A stretch of DNA of 64,000 nt from Zygnema cylindricum. Lineage: Eukaryota; Streptophyta; Zygnematophyceae; Zygnematales; Zygnemataceae. The position numbers were made by a program, and so were the translations under genes. Shown here piece by piece: positions 13,375-24,800 of this stretch. The notes below the pieces were generated by a model, which saw only the letters and a list, made by a program, of their open reading frames with translations, searched no databases and had not been told where the DNA came from. Every line of letters starts with the position of its first letter. The first letter of the stretch is position 1. Location of the stretch: assembly GCA_037447655.1 (NCBI GenBank), contig JBBHKE010003436.1:1-64000 (forward strand), given 5' to 3'.

Positions 13375-14355
13375 AAGTGCCTTTTTCTTCCCTCCGGAAG
13401 AACCCCCTCCACGGTTCTCTTGGATCCTCAGCTCTGACAGCTTGACACAATCTGTGATGAAGTGTCCCGACTTTTTGCAGAAATGACAAAGACCCTTTGG
13501 GGGCCTCGGTCCTCCAGAATGTTCTCTTTCCCCTTTGTACGGTTTCTTTTAGTCCTTCCCCCATCGGTCCCCTCCTGCTGCTAGAGCTTGAATGCTCTTT
13601 CCTCCTCTCCTAATCTCCATTGTGTTTTCCTGCACAAGTATCATCCTGACCACAATGTTCCATTTCCATGAACTATCAGGCGTTCCCAATACTCGATACA
13701 CTATGTTGTCGAACTCCTCTGGTAACTTCATGATAAGAGTGTTAACTTTCATTTTCATTGTACTTGTCCACCCGGCACTTTCCATCTCTTTATACAAACA
13801 AGAAAGATCATTACAGTAATCTAACATCTTTCCTCCTTTGTAAGTGTAACTCAATAGCTTTTGCTCAGCTAAGTGGAGCTCCTGAATAGTTACAGCTCTA
13901 TAAATCTCCACCAAACTCACACACAACTCCTCGACCTTGTAAATGTGAAGGCGAGGAGTGGCCAAAGCTTGAGTGAGGTGCCTCAGAATTAAGTTCTTGG
14001 CAGCCATGTTTACATCCTCCCACATTTGAGTATCGTTCTCCGCGGACTTCACGGTCTCCGCTCGCGGTACTGTGGCAATAGGAGTGAGGGGTGTCTCCGT
14101 CCCTTTCCCTTTTTCGGACACACTGCTGTCCCCATCATCTGCCTCCTCCGCTCCCGTTGCTGCAGGAAACCTTACTCCTCCAAACCCTGGTGGAGTTTCT
14201 GAAGGTGGACGTTTCACTTGTCCACTGACGATACCCCAGTATCGTTTTTCGCACAGAGCTCCCATCATCATGGCTTCCCAATAGATGAACCGAGATCCAT
14301 TAAAGGTGGGCACCCTAGAGGGTGGGCCCATAACCTGCAATTTTGTGTTCTCCAT
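13331..14355 (-). pseudogene. copia gag (capsid and zinc knuckle)
   Basis: Minus strand. The ATG at 14353-14355 opens a 268-codon frame with 'VPTFNGSRFIYWEAMMMGAL', a UBN2/copia-type capsid region and a basic tail. A second overlapping frame (13564-13331) carries the rest of the nucleocapsid; in the other frame this region reads as a C-H-F-C-type knuckle. Notably the ATG lies inside the LTR, 17 bp before its end, so the frame runs through the LTR tip and the primer-binding site. This is the best-preserved gag in the window. Confidence 0.8.
14321..14335 (-). other. Primer-binding site complementary to the anticodon arm of initiator tRNA-Met
   Basis: Immediately downstream of the 5' LTR on the minus strand is GGTTATGGGCCCACC. 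Its reverse complement, GGTGGGCCCATAACC, is what I recall for the anticodon arm of plant initiator tRNA-Met. The usual copia site pairs with the tRNA 3' end instead (TGGTATCAGAGC). This implies priming by an internally cleaved half tRNA, as known for Drosophila copia. Degraded versions follow LTR 1 (1306-1320) and LTR 3 (7844-7858). Confidence 0.7.
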
Positions 14356-15341
14356 TGGACTACAGAATACAAGAAGCCTCTAGATATTATTTAACTAACC
14401 CACTTTAAGCCACGACCACTACTGCCCAAGAAGGCAAACTGACAATTTGACTGCACCCCTATGCAGCGTGGACTCCCGTGAGTCCGTAGCAAAAAGAATC
14501 ACTGAAAACTGCCAACCAGCCGATAAGTTATGAGTCGGCAAAAATGCCAAGTTTATACAAACTCTCAAAGGGAGAGAGGTACCTATTTACCAAATTCTCT
14601 AAGTCCTAATTCCCTCTCACAACCTCTATCTATTGAAGTACGAACCAATCAGATTACTGTAGGTATAGAAAAAGTACTATGGCCGATGTACTTTTTGTAC
14701 GGCCTATGTACGGCAACCCCATTGAGTGGACGCGTGTCCACTTTTAACTTGTCCTCATGTTCGCCAGAATTCCTGCGACCAAATGTCATCCTTCCACGTG
14801 GCGCCACGTCATGCCACGTCCATAAACGCCAAAGTGACCATTCCGCGATCTCGGCAGTGATATACGCCGTTGGATTAAATCCGACATTAAATGTCCGCCG
14901 TAAAAACAAATGTCTGATTCATTTGTTTTCATGCGAGATAATGTTTGCACTATATAATACTTGGTTATATGTTTCTCCATTCGTCATTCCGTTAATCGAA
15001 TGCATGGTCGTAATAGTGTTTAAATATATATCAAACCCAATGTATTCTAACTAACTTTCAATACAGACAGGCTAGAGCTTACAGCTACGCCGCGCTCTGC
15101 CGGTCGGAGGTTCGAGTCCTGCCGGACTCAACCTTTTGTTGAGAGTGACATAAGTCACTCCTTAGCCCTGCTTGCTTAAGCTAGGACAGCCATGGCTCAG
15201 CCACCCTCTATATCCCTTAGTGACTACGACAAGTATGGTGGGTAGAGAGAGGTGGTGGAGGTAGGCTGTCTGCCTTTTTCTTTCTTCAATTTGTACTAAA
15301 TTTAGACCTAGAAAATACCATATAAAACTAATGATTTCAAC
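14336..15341 (-). repeat. 5' LTR of nested copia
   Basis: About 1006 bp, matching 8993-9998 closely. The high end reads ...TTTCAAC and has lost its last two or three bases together with the target-site duplication. The tRNA-like B box is at 15109-15119 (plus strand). Confidence 0.88.
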
Positions 15342-16332
15342 CACCTCTTTACTAAGCTAAGAAAGATCCCTATTATAGAGATAGAGTATAGGGATGAGAG
15401 AATGGTTACTACAGATTTAGTAGGGTTGGTAGATCTGAAAGTCTTAGTGGAGTGTAAGACTTCTGTACTCACCTTCTTAGATGTACTCTACATTCCTCAC
15501 CTGAGTAAAAATCTTGTCTCTACGTCTGTGTTAGATGACAAAGAGTTGGACACCTTCACTGGAAAGGGAGTCTTTACAGCTACGTATGGGGATGAAGTCT
15601 ATTTCACGGCAGATAAAGGTAGCCAAAGAATGTTTAGGCTTAACTTGAGTAATGAAAAGAAGAATGCTTACTATGTTGGTGTTCCAAAATTGATGATTTG
15701 GCATAAGCGGTTCGGGCATGGGTATTATGATAGGCTGAGGGAAATAAACAAGCTTGGTGTAGTAGAAGGCATCCTGTTTGGGGATAAAGAAATGATGGAT
15801 GATTGTAGTGGTTGTGCTCAAAGTAAAGCTCACAAACTTCCCTTTCCCAAAGCCGCCACATATAGAGGTGAGAAAGTACTAGATCTGGTCCACATAGATA
15901 TCAAGGGACCTACAAAAGTACCTTTAGTTGGAGGTAAGAGGTTTATGTTGACAATAACCGATGATTGGTCTAGATACTCTAGAGTCTATTTCCTAAAAAA
16001 AAAGTTTGAAACACCAAAATACTTTAAAAAATTTAGCCTGGAGTGAGAAGTTTCATGGAACCCCCATTAAGAGAAAAATGAGTGATCATGGGGTGGAATA
16101 TACCTCTAACTAGTCTGAGGAATATTTGAGAGATGAGGGAGTTCAGCACCAAATAATCGTAGCGTATAACCAAGAACAAAATGGGGCAGCTGAGAGGTTG
16201 AACCGAACACTAAGAGATAGTGTATACAATATGTTGGCCGAGAAGAAAATAGGAAAGAGATTTTGGGCTGAAGTCGTGAACTGTGCCAACTACATTAAAA
16301 ATAGAGTCTTAACCTCAACCATAAAAAAATGA
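15342..16332 (+). pseudogene. copia protease-integrase region (plus), broken
   Basis: Continuation of the element interrupted at 8992. From 15402 an open stretch of 214 codons covers the end of protease, the pre-integrase zinc domain ('WHKRFGHGYYDRL', 'DDCSGCAQSKAHKLPFP') and the start of integrase ('ITDDWSRYSRVYF'). Stops at about 16044 and 16110, then 'QEQNGAAERLNRTLRDS', split the rest. Non-functional. Confidence 0.82.
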
Positions 16333-18505
16333 CACCTTATGAGAGATGGTTTGGAAAGAAACTAGATATCTCTCACCTTAAAGTATTCGGTAGGCAAGTT
16401 TACAGTCTTGACACGGATAGGAAAAACTAGAAACTAGATGCTAAGGGAAAACCTGGATACTTTGTAGTATATGATGAGGATGTCAAAGGATATAGAGTCA
16501 ATGACTTAGCAAAGAAAGATATCATTCTGGTCAAACACCTAGTTGTTATGGATGAAGGGAAGTCATTTAATCCTTTCAAATATACGAAGAAGATAACAAT
16601 CAGATTTGAGTGTGAAAGTGAGAAGAACTCGATCGTCCCGAAAGGGACATGAGCAAAACAGTGATTGCAGATTCAGGGGAGATCAAAGATATAGGAGACC
16701 CACTAGAAACCTCACATATTCTTATCAATTTCGAGGAGACAGAAGAGGAGGAATCGGAACCGCGTTCCATAGATAGGGGAGTATATAAGACTGTAAGAAG
16801 AAATCTAAGACTTCCCTCTATTCTAACTTCGGAGTTTGAGGGAGAGAGAAAGAGCAGCAAAACGATATAGGAATAACAGGTTGCTCATAATTTAAGTAAG
16901 CTATCTCACCCAAACGAGCCTCAGTCTTTTTCGGAGGCAGTGTACTATCCGGAGAAAGAAAGATAGATTAGAGCCATAAATGATGAGATGGCATCCATTA
17001 TGGAAGCAAATACTTGGGAACTAGTGGACATTACTACGGACCAAAAACCAATTTGTTGTAAATGGGTGTTTAAACTAAAACTGAACCCGTATAATACCAT
17101 TGATAGATAAGGCTCGATTGGTAGCAAAGGGGTTCACCCAAAAGGAGGGGATTCACTATGAGGAGACTTTTGTTCCAGTTGTTGAGTTCCCATCAGTAAG
17201 GATTCTCGTCAGTGTAGGGGCAACGGAAGACATTGAAATACACTAGATGGATATTAAGACCGCCTTTCTCAATAGTGATATAGAGGAAGAAAATTTCATG
17301 CGGCAACCAGAGGGGTTTGTGGAGGAAGGAGAAGAGAGCAAGGTCTACAGCCTCATAAAGTCCTTATATGGGCTGAAGCAGGCTCTTGACAGTGGAATAA
17401 GAAACTAGATGAGTTTCTCACCGGTCTGGGATATATTCGGATCAGCTCTAACCACTCTACCTATATGTTTGAAGATGAGAATGGTGTGATTTTTATTGCA
17501 ATTTATGTGGATGATCTGCTGGTGTTAAGTAAGCTTTTGGAAAGGATCAATAAATTAAATAAAGATCTTAGAAGCAGATTTGACATGAAGGATTTAGGGG
17601 AGGCAAGATTTATTTTGGGATTTCAAATGGAGAGAGATAAGGGGAAAAGCATCTTTAGACTTACTTAAAAAGAAGCAAAAGGTAACATGCTTGAGAAATT
17701 CCAGATGGAAAAGGCAAATAGTTGTACCACTCCCAGGGGCTTGAAGAAAGTAAGTGATGGAAGTGTTTTAGTAGGAGTGATAAACTTAGTTGACCAAATT
17801 AATATAGAAGAGAGAGAGTTTATGAAGTCTATTCCCTACAGGCAGGTTGTAAGAAGTCTATTATACTTTATGAAATGTACCAGGTCGGACATATCGACAG
17901 CACTTGGAGTACTCAGTAAGAGTCTTAATGATCCTAGGAAGAGAGACTGGGAGGCAGCCAAAAGAGTCATGAGATATCTGGTGGGAACCAGAGAGTTATG
18001 GTTGCATTTGGGAGGGGCGCACACTAATATCACTACTTGGAGTGATGCCAGTTATCGGGATGCACTTATGAGAAGATGCACTTCTGGATATGTGTTGTAT
18101 GTGCGGGAAGGTGCTTGTTGTTGAAGCAGCAAGCAACAAAAGGTGGTTGCTAAGTCTACGATGGAGGCTGAGTACATGGCCTCTTGTTTTGTTGTGAAAG
18201 AGTTGATGTGGGTCAAGTCCTTGTTGCAAGAGCTGGGGTATATGAAAGAGGGAGTGCATGAAGTATTTTGTGATAATCAAGCTGCCATTGCAATTGCAGC
18301 TAATCCAAAACATCATTTCAAAGCTAAGCATATGGACATAAGATTGAGTTTTGAGAGAGAAAAAGTTGAGAATAAGATTGTGAATCTTGAATATAGATTT
18401 GATAAGGAAATGGTGGATGATATAATGACAAAACTAGTGCCTTCTCCTAAGTTAAAATATTGTAGAGAAAAGTGTGGACTAAAACTGAAGTTAGAGTTAG
18501 ATTAG
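16333..18505 (+). pseudogene. copia reverse transcriptase-RNase H (plus), broken
   Basis: Plus strand. Linker and RT with several frameshifts up to 17465, then the RT catalytic box 'IYVDDLLVLSK' intact, the C-terminal RT, and RNase H ending at 18505 ('CDNQAAIAIAANPKHHFK', 'DIRLSFERE'). A short purine run before LTR 4 (about 18506-18517) is the polypurine tract. In the inversion model part of this pol came from the outer element and part from the inserted one. Confidence 0.85.
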
Positions 18506-18518
18506 AAAATAAAGGGAT

Positions 18519-19375
18519 TGTTGATAATAATAGATTTATAAGGTATTTTCAAGGTCTAAATAGGTGAACAAAATAGGAAAAATGATAAGGCGTACAGCTT
18601 ACTTCCACCTCCTCTCTCTAGCCACCATACTTGTTGTAGTCACTGAAGGATAGAGAGGGTGGTTGAGCCATGGCTGCCTTAGTTCCACAGGCAGGACTAA
18701 AGAGTGACTTATGTCACTCTCAGCAAAAGGAGGATGAGTCCGGCAGGACTCGAACCTACGGACTCATCCTACATCCGGCAGAGCGAGCCGTGGCCGTCAG
18801 CTCTGACGAGTGTGTCGTAGAAGTCGGTTACACTAGAATAGGTGTGATATTTAATTAAATGTTATTTGGAGGATTTAATCCGATTAATGGAATTAGGGAT
18901 AGGATGCATAGAGATTCCTTAAATATACGGTACGACACGTCACACACGAAACAAATGAACCGGACATTGGTTTCGACTGCTAATACTGAAAGTCGACATG
19001 GATCCGACGGCGCGAATCATCGCCGAGATCCCGGAATGGCCGCTTTAACGGTTTTCGGGCGTGACGTAACATGGCGCCACGCGGTGAGATAACATTGAGA
19101 GGCAGGAAACCCGGGGAGCATAAGGACGAGTGAGACGAAGACACGCGTCCATCCAATGGCCTTGTCGTACACAGGCCGTACAGAAAGTACATCGGCCGTA
19201 GTACCTTTTTGTACTCGACAGTCGTATGATTGGTTCGTACGTCAGTAGATAGGGGTTGTGAGAGGGGTTTATGACTTAGGGAATTTAGTAGGTAGGCACC
19301 TCTCTCTCTTAGAGTTATTGTATAAACTTAGAGGATCCCTAAATTCTGTAGTCCAATGGAGAACACATAATTGCA
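18519..19375 (+). repeat. LTR 4 (3' LTR of outer copia, internally deleted)
   Basis: Pairs with LTR 1. It starts TGTTGATAATAATAG and ends ATAATTGCA. It lacks a block of about 150-190 bp that LTR 1 has after 'ttgtataaactt', so it is 857 bp long. B box (minus strand) at 18746-18756; near-palindrome at 18701-18720. Confidence 0.85.
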
Positions 19376-19840
19376 ATAGTCGCGTGCACTTGTGTATAGT
19401 TGTGTATATTTGTACAGAGACGTGTAAAGTGCCTCAAAGTTGTGTTGACTTTTATAAAGTTATGCAGAGTTGCGTAGAATTTTTTGTCTAGTTCGGTTGA
19501 GTTGCACAGAGTTTCCTGAAATTTGTCTAAATTCTTGTAAAAGTTTATAAAATTGTGCAAAATTGCATAAGATTGCGTAGAGTGACGTAAAATTGCTTAC
19601 AAAAGGGTACAAGTATGCGTAGAATGACATGCAAGTGGGTGGAGTTGCGTAGGGTTCCATAAGAAAGGAATACTTCGTGTATACTTTTGTAGAGCTACGA
19701 ACAGTTCGGTAGAGTTATGTAAAGTTTGCATACAATTACGTAAAACTGTGCACTGTTGGGTAGAGTTGCATAGGTTGCATGTCGCCTAGAGTTGCTATAG
19801 GGTTTTGCGGAGTTGTGTAAAATTGTTAAGCCCAAGGTTG
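19376..19840. repeat. Degenerate GTTGCGTAG-type repeat, right flank of the copia nest
   Basis: Same repeat family as 1-298 (gttgcgtag, gagttgcgtagg, gttatgcagag). The first five bases, ATAGT, correspond to ACAGT at 294-298. No gene seen. Confidence 0.7.
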
Positions 19841-21837
19841 TACTTCCTCATATGTCCTTCAAAATGAGTAAAGGCTCCAACTTCCGAGGCCTATATATTC
19901 CGCTAATTGTCGTAGCGTGCCAACCTTTGGTACATTCTCACACTTCTAAGGCTTGAGAGCTTGGGTCATTCCTTGATGTCATGGTCGTGTTTTAAAGCCT
20001 GCGGACAACCATAAATCTTGAAAGTTTTCTCCCCTAGGCTCTTCTCCCTATTTTACCAACCTTTAATTATTTAAGGTATTTCCAAACGGATTATTCTCTT
20101 GAAAGAGCGAAAGGGAGAGGGAGAGGGAGAGGGAGAGCGAGAGCGTGAGAGACGGTGTGTCAAGCTCGGTTGCCAAAATGCCCAATAAGGGCAGGTTTTG
20201 AATGTAAATCAGAATAGAACGCCGGATTGGCAAGAAAACAAGCGAAGGAAATTCTTTAAGAAAGTCAACCATCAAAAGACAAGCAAGCCTTTTGTAGAAG
20301 AGGGGCAAGTCCTAAGAGGCCCACGCCGACCAAACTTCGACAACCCTTTTATGACTTAGAAGGGCCTCATTCACCCGCATATCTTTGTCTAGGAATGGCC
20401 GATGCCCATGACTGATACCTTGTTAGAAAGAGTAGAGCACGGCTTACCTAAAGTGGTTTTGGTCGCTGGATTTGAATAACCATTTACAAATGTAGGAGGC
20501 GTAAAAAAAGCCTCTTTATGGTAGTTCACATTGGCGCCAAGAGAACTACAAACGGAATCCGAAAGGGAATCAACACAGGCGGGGGACCCGATGACAACGT
20601 CAAGACAGATCGGGGGAATCCGACGAGGTTTCCATGTCAGCGCATGAATTTGACGACGGCGCCACGGACATAAAGAGAGAGGGAGAGGCGAGAGGGAGAG
20701 GGAGAGAGAGGTAGAGGGAGAGGGAGAGGAAAAGGGAGAGGGGGAGGGAGAGGGAGAGGGATAGTGAATGGAATATGTTTGCGGCCTCCAAAAGGAATTG
20801 TTAAAGAGAGCCATCTGGAACACGAGAGCTGGTAGAGGCAATCATAGCAACATCCTGAGCCAAGAATTGAGGGACGTGCATTCATGCAGTCAGTTACTAA
20901 CTCAAATATGCAACAGGTGTCAACCATACCAAAAAAACTACACCAGGCCACCAAGCCGAGAACTTCAAAAGGTCTCTGCATTCGACCCATAGGCCAGATC
21001 CTGAGGTCAAGTTAGCAATCAGTCCTCACAAACCAACAAAACCTTGAAGGATCTCCATTAGGCACTCATAAAAAAGGCCAACCAATGTGAAAAAATGTCC
21101 ACAAGGTGATTTTTCTAAAGCCATCAAAGATTGATGTGGGAGAAGGGGTGGGAGTGGAGGTGCATTTTGGCAGAGGAAGCACAGTGGGTGAATACAGCGC
21201 CGTAAGAGGAAAAGGCACTTGGGAGATTAGGGAAGTTTTCCACTTGAGAAAAATAAGTTTAGAGAGCAAGGTCCAGCAAGAAACAATGAATTTCTGTAAG
21301 GTCTTTATTTGATTAAGAGAAAACTCTAGTTTCAACATGCCTTTTTAAGGTTTTGTGTTTCAAAAGCCTTACACGCACCACAATAAAACATGTGAATTTA
21401 TTTCTTATAGTATACAATCGGTTACAACAGGGGGACCGGGAAACAAACACTTTATTGTTACCATTGCTGTTTCATTGGACATATACCGCTTTGTGTTTCA
21501 CTGTAAATGTAAACTATCATAACTAAAAATGATGTTGATGTTAATTTCACTCCAATTCACAAAAGAAAACTAGGTTATAAACCAACCACAAAAATCCTAA
21601 TAGAAAATGCAATAGATTACAAATACCATATCGCTCAACCTAAACAAAAACTAGCCACTACCTTCTCTGTTTATTAATGAGGATCTTGGTTCATCAGACT
21701 GACAAAGTAAGAATCACATTTGAATTTTAATAATAATACACAAATAATTTAGATATGAATGCGAAATCGATAAATTTTAACGTCTTGGAACAAGAGGGAA
21801 TCTGTTAGAGGATTACAAAATAAAGGTGTTACAAAGT
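19841..21837. other. Intergenic DNA with GA-rich tracts, no recognised gene
   Basis: Contains two purine-rich tracts of GAGAGGGAGAGG type at about 20100-20150 and 20670-20762. Open frames over these encode only Ser/Pro/Leu low-complexity runs. Nothing else recognisable as coding. The 3' end of the POLLUX-like gene is at the upper edge, so the last few hundred bases (towards 21837) probably include its 3' untranslated region. Confidence 0.6.
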
Positions 21838-24800
21838 TCAGTTTTTCTTTAACAAAGGATACTGTTGCAAATCTCCTCTTGTTGTCCACTCAAACTCAGA
21901 GATGAGGACAAGGCCATCCCCAGATTTAAAAGATAGAGGGACGTCTTTTTGTGGATTGATGGCCTGTGTTTATCCAAAACCAAAACAAACAAATAAAAAA
22001 AGTACAACGAGAATTGTAAAATAAGCACGGAAAAACCATCAACAAAATCCACTTTGATTTTTCATTAAAACAAACATCCCAAGGTAACTTCAACTATTAA
22101 AATTCTTGGGAAACAAAAAAGGGAGTGATTTCACTCACCTTGAGGAAGAAACCGAGAACCAGATTAAAAAGAAACCCCCAACCAAAAAAAAAATAAAAAA
22201 TCTTATTACACGATAATTGCAATTATCAATCATGTAAGGTTAAATGGACAGAGAAATTTCTTGAAATTACAATTTTGACAAATTTGTTTATATTTCTAGG
22301 ATTACAGTTTGGAAAAAGTAATTTTGGGAGCCTTGCTGAGAATCACATTCTGAAAGTAATAAGGGAACTAAAAAGAGCATTTTCTTCCACATTATTATGA
22401 GTAATTATGAGTATTATTGTGTTTTGTTCTTATATTTTTACCTCCATGACAAGTAATGAAAGTGAAAACTCGTTTAGTGAAAATACATAAAGGTTTATAG
22501 CATTAGAACATTCTAAAAAAAAGAGAATAGTGAAATGTCAAAGTTCCAAACTTGAAATATAAATAATAGCGAGTTTGTTATTTCCACGAAGCCCTCATAT
22601 CAAAATTAGAGTGCACAAGATTTGAGGTTCCTCACTATTAGGCTACCATTTCCTTCATACTTCAGGCAAAATTGGCAGAAGTTACATTCTTATTAAGTAT
22701 TATTGCGGGGAAGTTTCTTACAGTTTTGCCATTTCTCCGAATACCAATGGCCACTTCTTCCCTCAAAACAGCACGTTCTGCCAGCTCAGAAAATGTCGGT
22801 TCCTCTCCAGGACGTTTGTACAATTCAATGTCCTTCATGCAAACAAAACAAGAAAGTTTAAATGGTTTCCATGTTTTTTTTTTCTCTTCGGTTTCCATGG
22901 TTTTTTTCATAATTTTACGGCAAACAGTGGAGCGGATCAATGACGAAAGCTTGAATGATTTATGGAAGGAGGTCCAACAAAGACCATTGATAACATATCT
23001 GGAAGGTATCTACAATAAATAGCAAATGACAAATGCGCGAGGGCTTGAAGGTGGTGATGGAATAACGGAGTTTTGAAGGCTTTTTGTTTTGATTGGAAAT
23101 TTTACCTTCACATAAATTTCGTCCCCCCAAGAATTGAGAAGCTCCTTCCATACTCCCAATAGTTCAACATGTTCGGTCACTGTCAGAAACGCGAATTAAC
23201 CAATTTGTCATTTTAGTTTACTATTTTGTTCACCACAATACAATGAAATAATAAGGTGATTGCTAGTTGTCTGAACGAATATGCTTGTGACATGTCCAAT
23301 GTAGCGTTGACCATAATAATTCAAAAGCCATTTTTCTTTAGGCTTACATTTAAAACTATTGTGAGCCACGAACCCTACAATAGGCATGATAGCACGCCGA
23401 CATCGGCCACTTCTCGAGTATAAAATTAAGGATTTCACTGTTTACCATACATCCAATCAGTTTCGTCTACATTAACTTTCAAGACCTAACAATAATTCTA
23501 TCCACAAAACTAGCTGTCCACTATTCTTTCCTTCTTATAACCCCACCCCATGATAATACCCGAATTATTAAGCGTATCTTAAACATATGATATGAGTATA
23601 ATATGCACTGGGTTTTCATCCTTTTGAACGGTGCCTCTAACTGGCAATATTCATTGCTTCGCATTCATCTTTGGAAACAGAACCTCTTTTTCTTTCTTCA
23701 TAAAACAAAGTAGGTAAAAGAATAAGATAGCACACTAACCTTGTGACGTGACAAGGCCCATCAGGTGACTTGTGCTAATGTAGGTGATGGACGGATGTGA
23801 ATGAACCACCTGAATTCCAGTAACGGGCTTAATGAGGCAAAATCACAATGAATAAAATTGGCATAAAACAAAGGCAAAGTAAACCAAATCCAATTGATAG
23901 AAACATCAACGACAACCAACGGCAATGGCAATGGCATAGAAAAGTCAAGTAAATGATAATGATGAGAACAAAGACAGAAAGACGGACAGCGACGTGAACA
24001 GGGGCAGTTGGGATAGTGGAGACAGAGACAGAGAGACGAAGACAGAGGTGAAGACAAAAGGTAATGAAACAGGTGATAAATGCTGACTATTGTGTTGGTC
24101 CGGAATAGGCCAAAAACTTTAGAAGGTCGCAGAAACTATCACCAATTGGGATAGCACGACCACATAATATAACCCACGCTCATTTCTAAAGACTGAAGGA
24201 TTCTCCATGTTGACGTTGCTGCCACTTTTCTATTCTTTTTCTGTTCTTAAACCACAGAGGCACTAATGGACTAAATGATGTTGAACATGAACGTAACATA
24301 TCTCCTCAAACTTTGAAAAAGAATTAAATTCTCACAAAACAACAGTAAGCTTACAGACCTGGCAATTTTACTGAAATGCCAGAACCGTCAAAACTTCAAA
24401 ACTGGTTTCCACTTGAAAAAAAAAAAACATTTGACATTGATATTACAGAAGTTTGGAACTGGTGATCTTCAGTAAATATGAATTGTTGCCTAACTGCAGA
24501 CGGCAAGTACATCAACTAACCTTCAAAAAGTGAACATACCTAACATTAAAAACAACTGAAAGTGCCGTATTTAGAGACAGGTTTATGGCAACCATGTTTC
24601 ATTCAATATCAAACTCACCTGTTTTCCAATCTGTTTATCCACTAGCTCAGCTACCAATGATTGGAGCTGCAAAACTCAAATTGTGCAAAAATAGCATAGC
24701 CCAAAAACAACAAAAGGTTAAGATCAAAAGGCATAAAGGAATGAAAAAAAAGCATCACATCATTGTTCCAACAAGTTCCTTTAAACAGTTACCTGCCCTT

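Larger units (their letters stand above)
8993..15341 (-). mobile_element. Nested Ty1/copia element (minus strand)
   Basis: A 6.35 kb element with LTRs at 8993-9998 and 14336-15341, both in minus orientation and very similar to each other by eye. A half-tRNA-type primer-binding site lies at 14321-14335, and a GA-rich polypurine tract adjoins the 3' LTR at about 9999-10010. Gag is nearly intact; pol has stops and frameshifts. It sits inside the protease region of another copia. The left flank is TATGT; the matching right copy was lost in a junction deletion. Judged the most recent insertion in the nest. Confidence 0.9.

Noticed and set aside
20389-20990. Several overlapping minus-strand frames rich in Ser, Pro and Leu
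   Set aside because: They are products of GA-rich simple sequence; no domain or splice pattern supports them.
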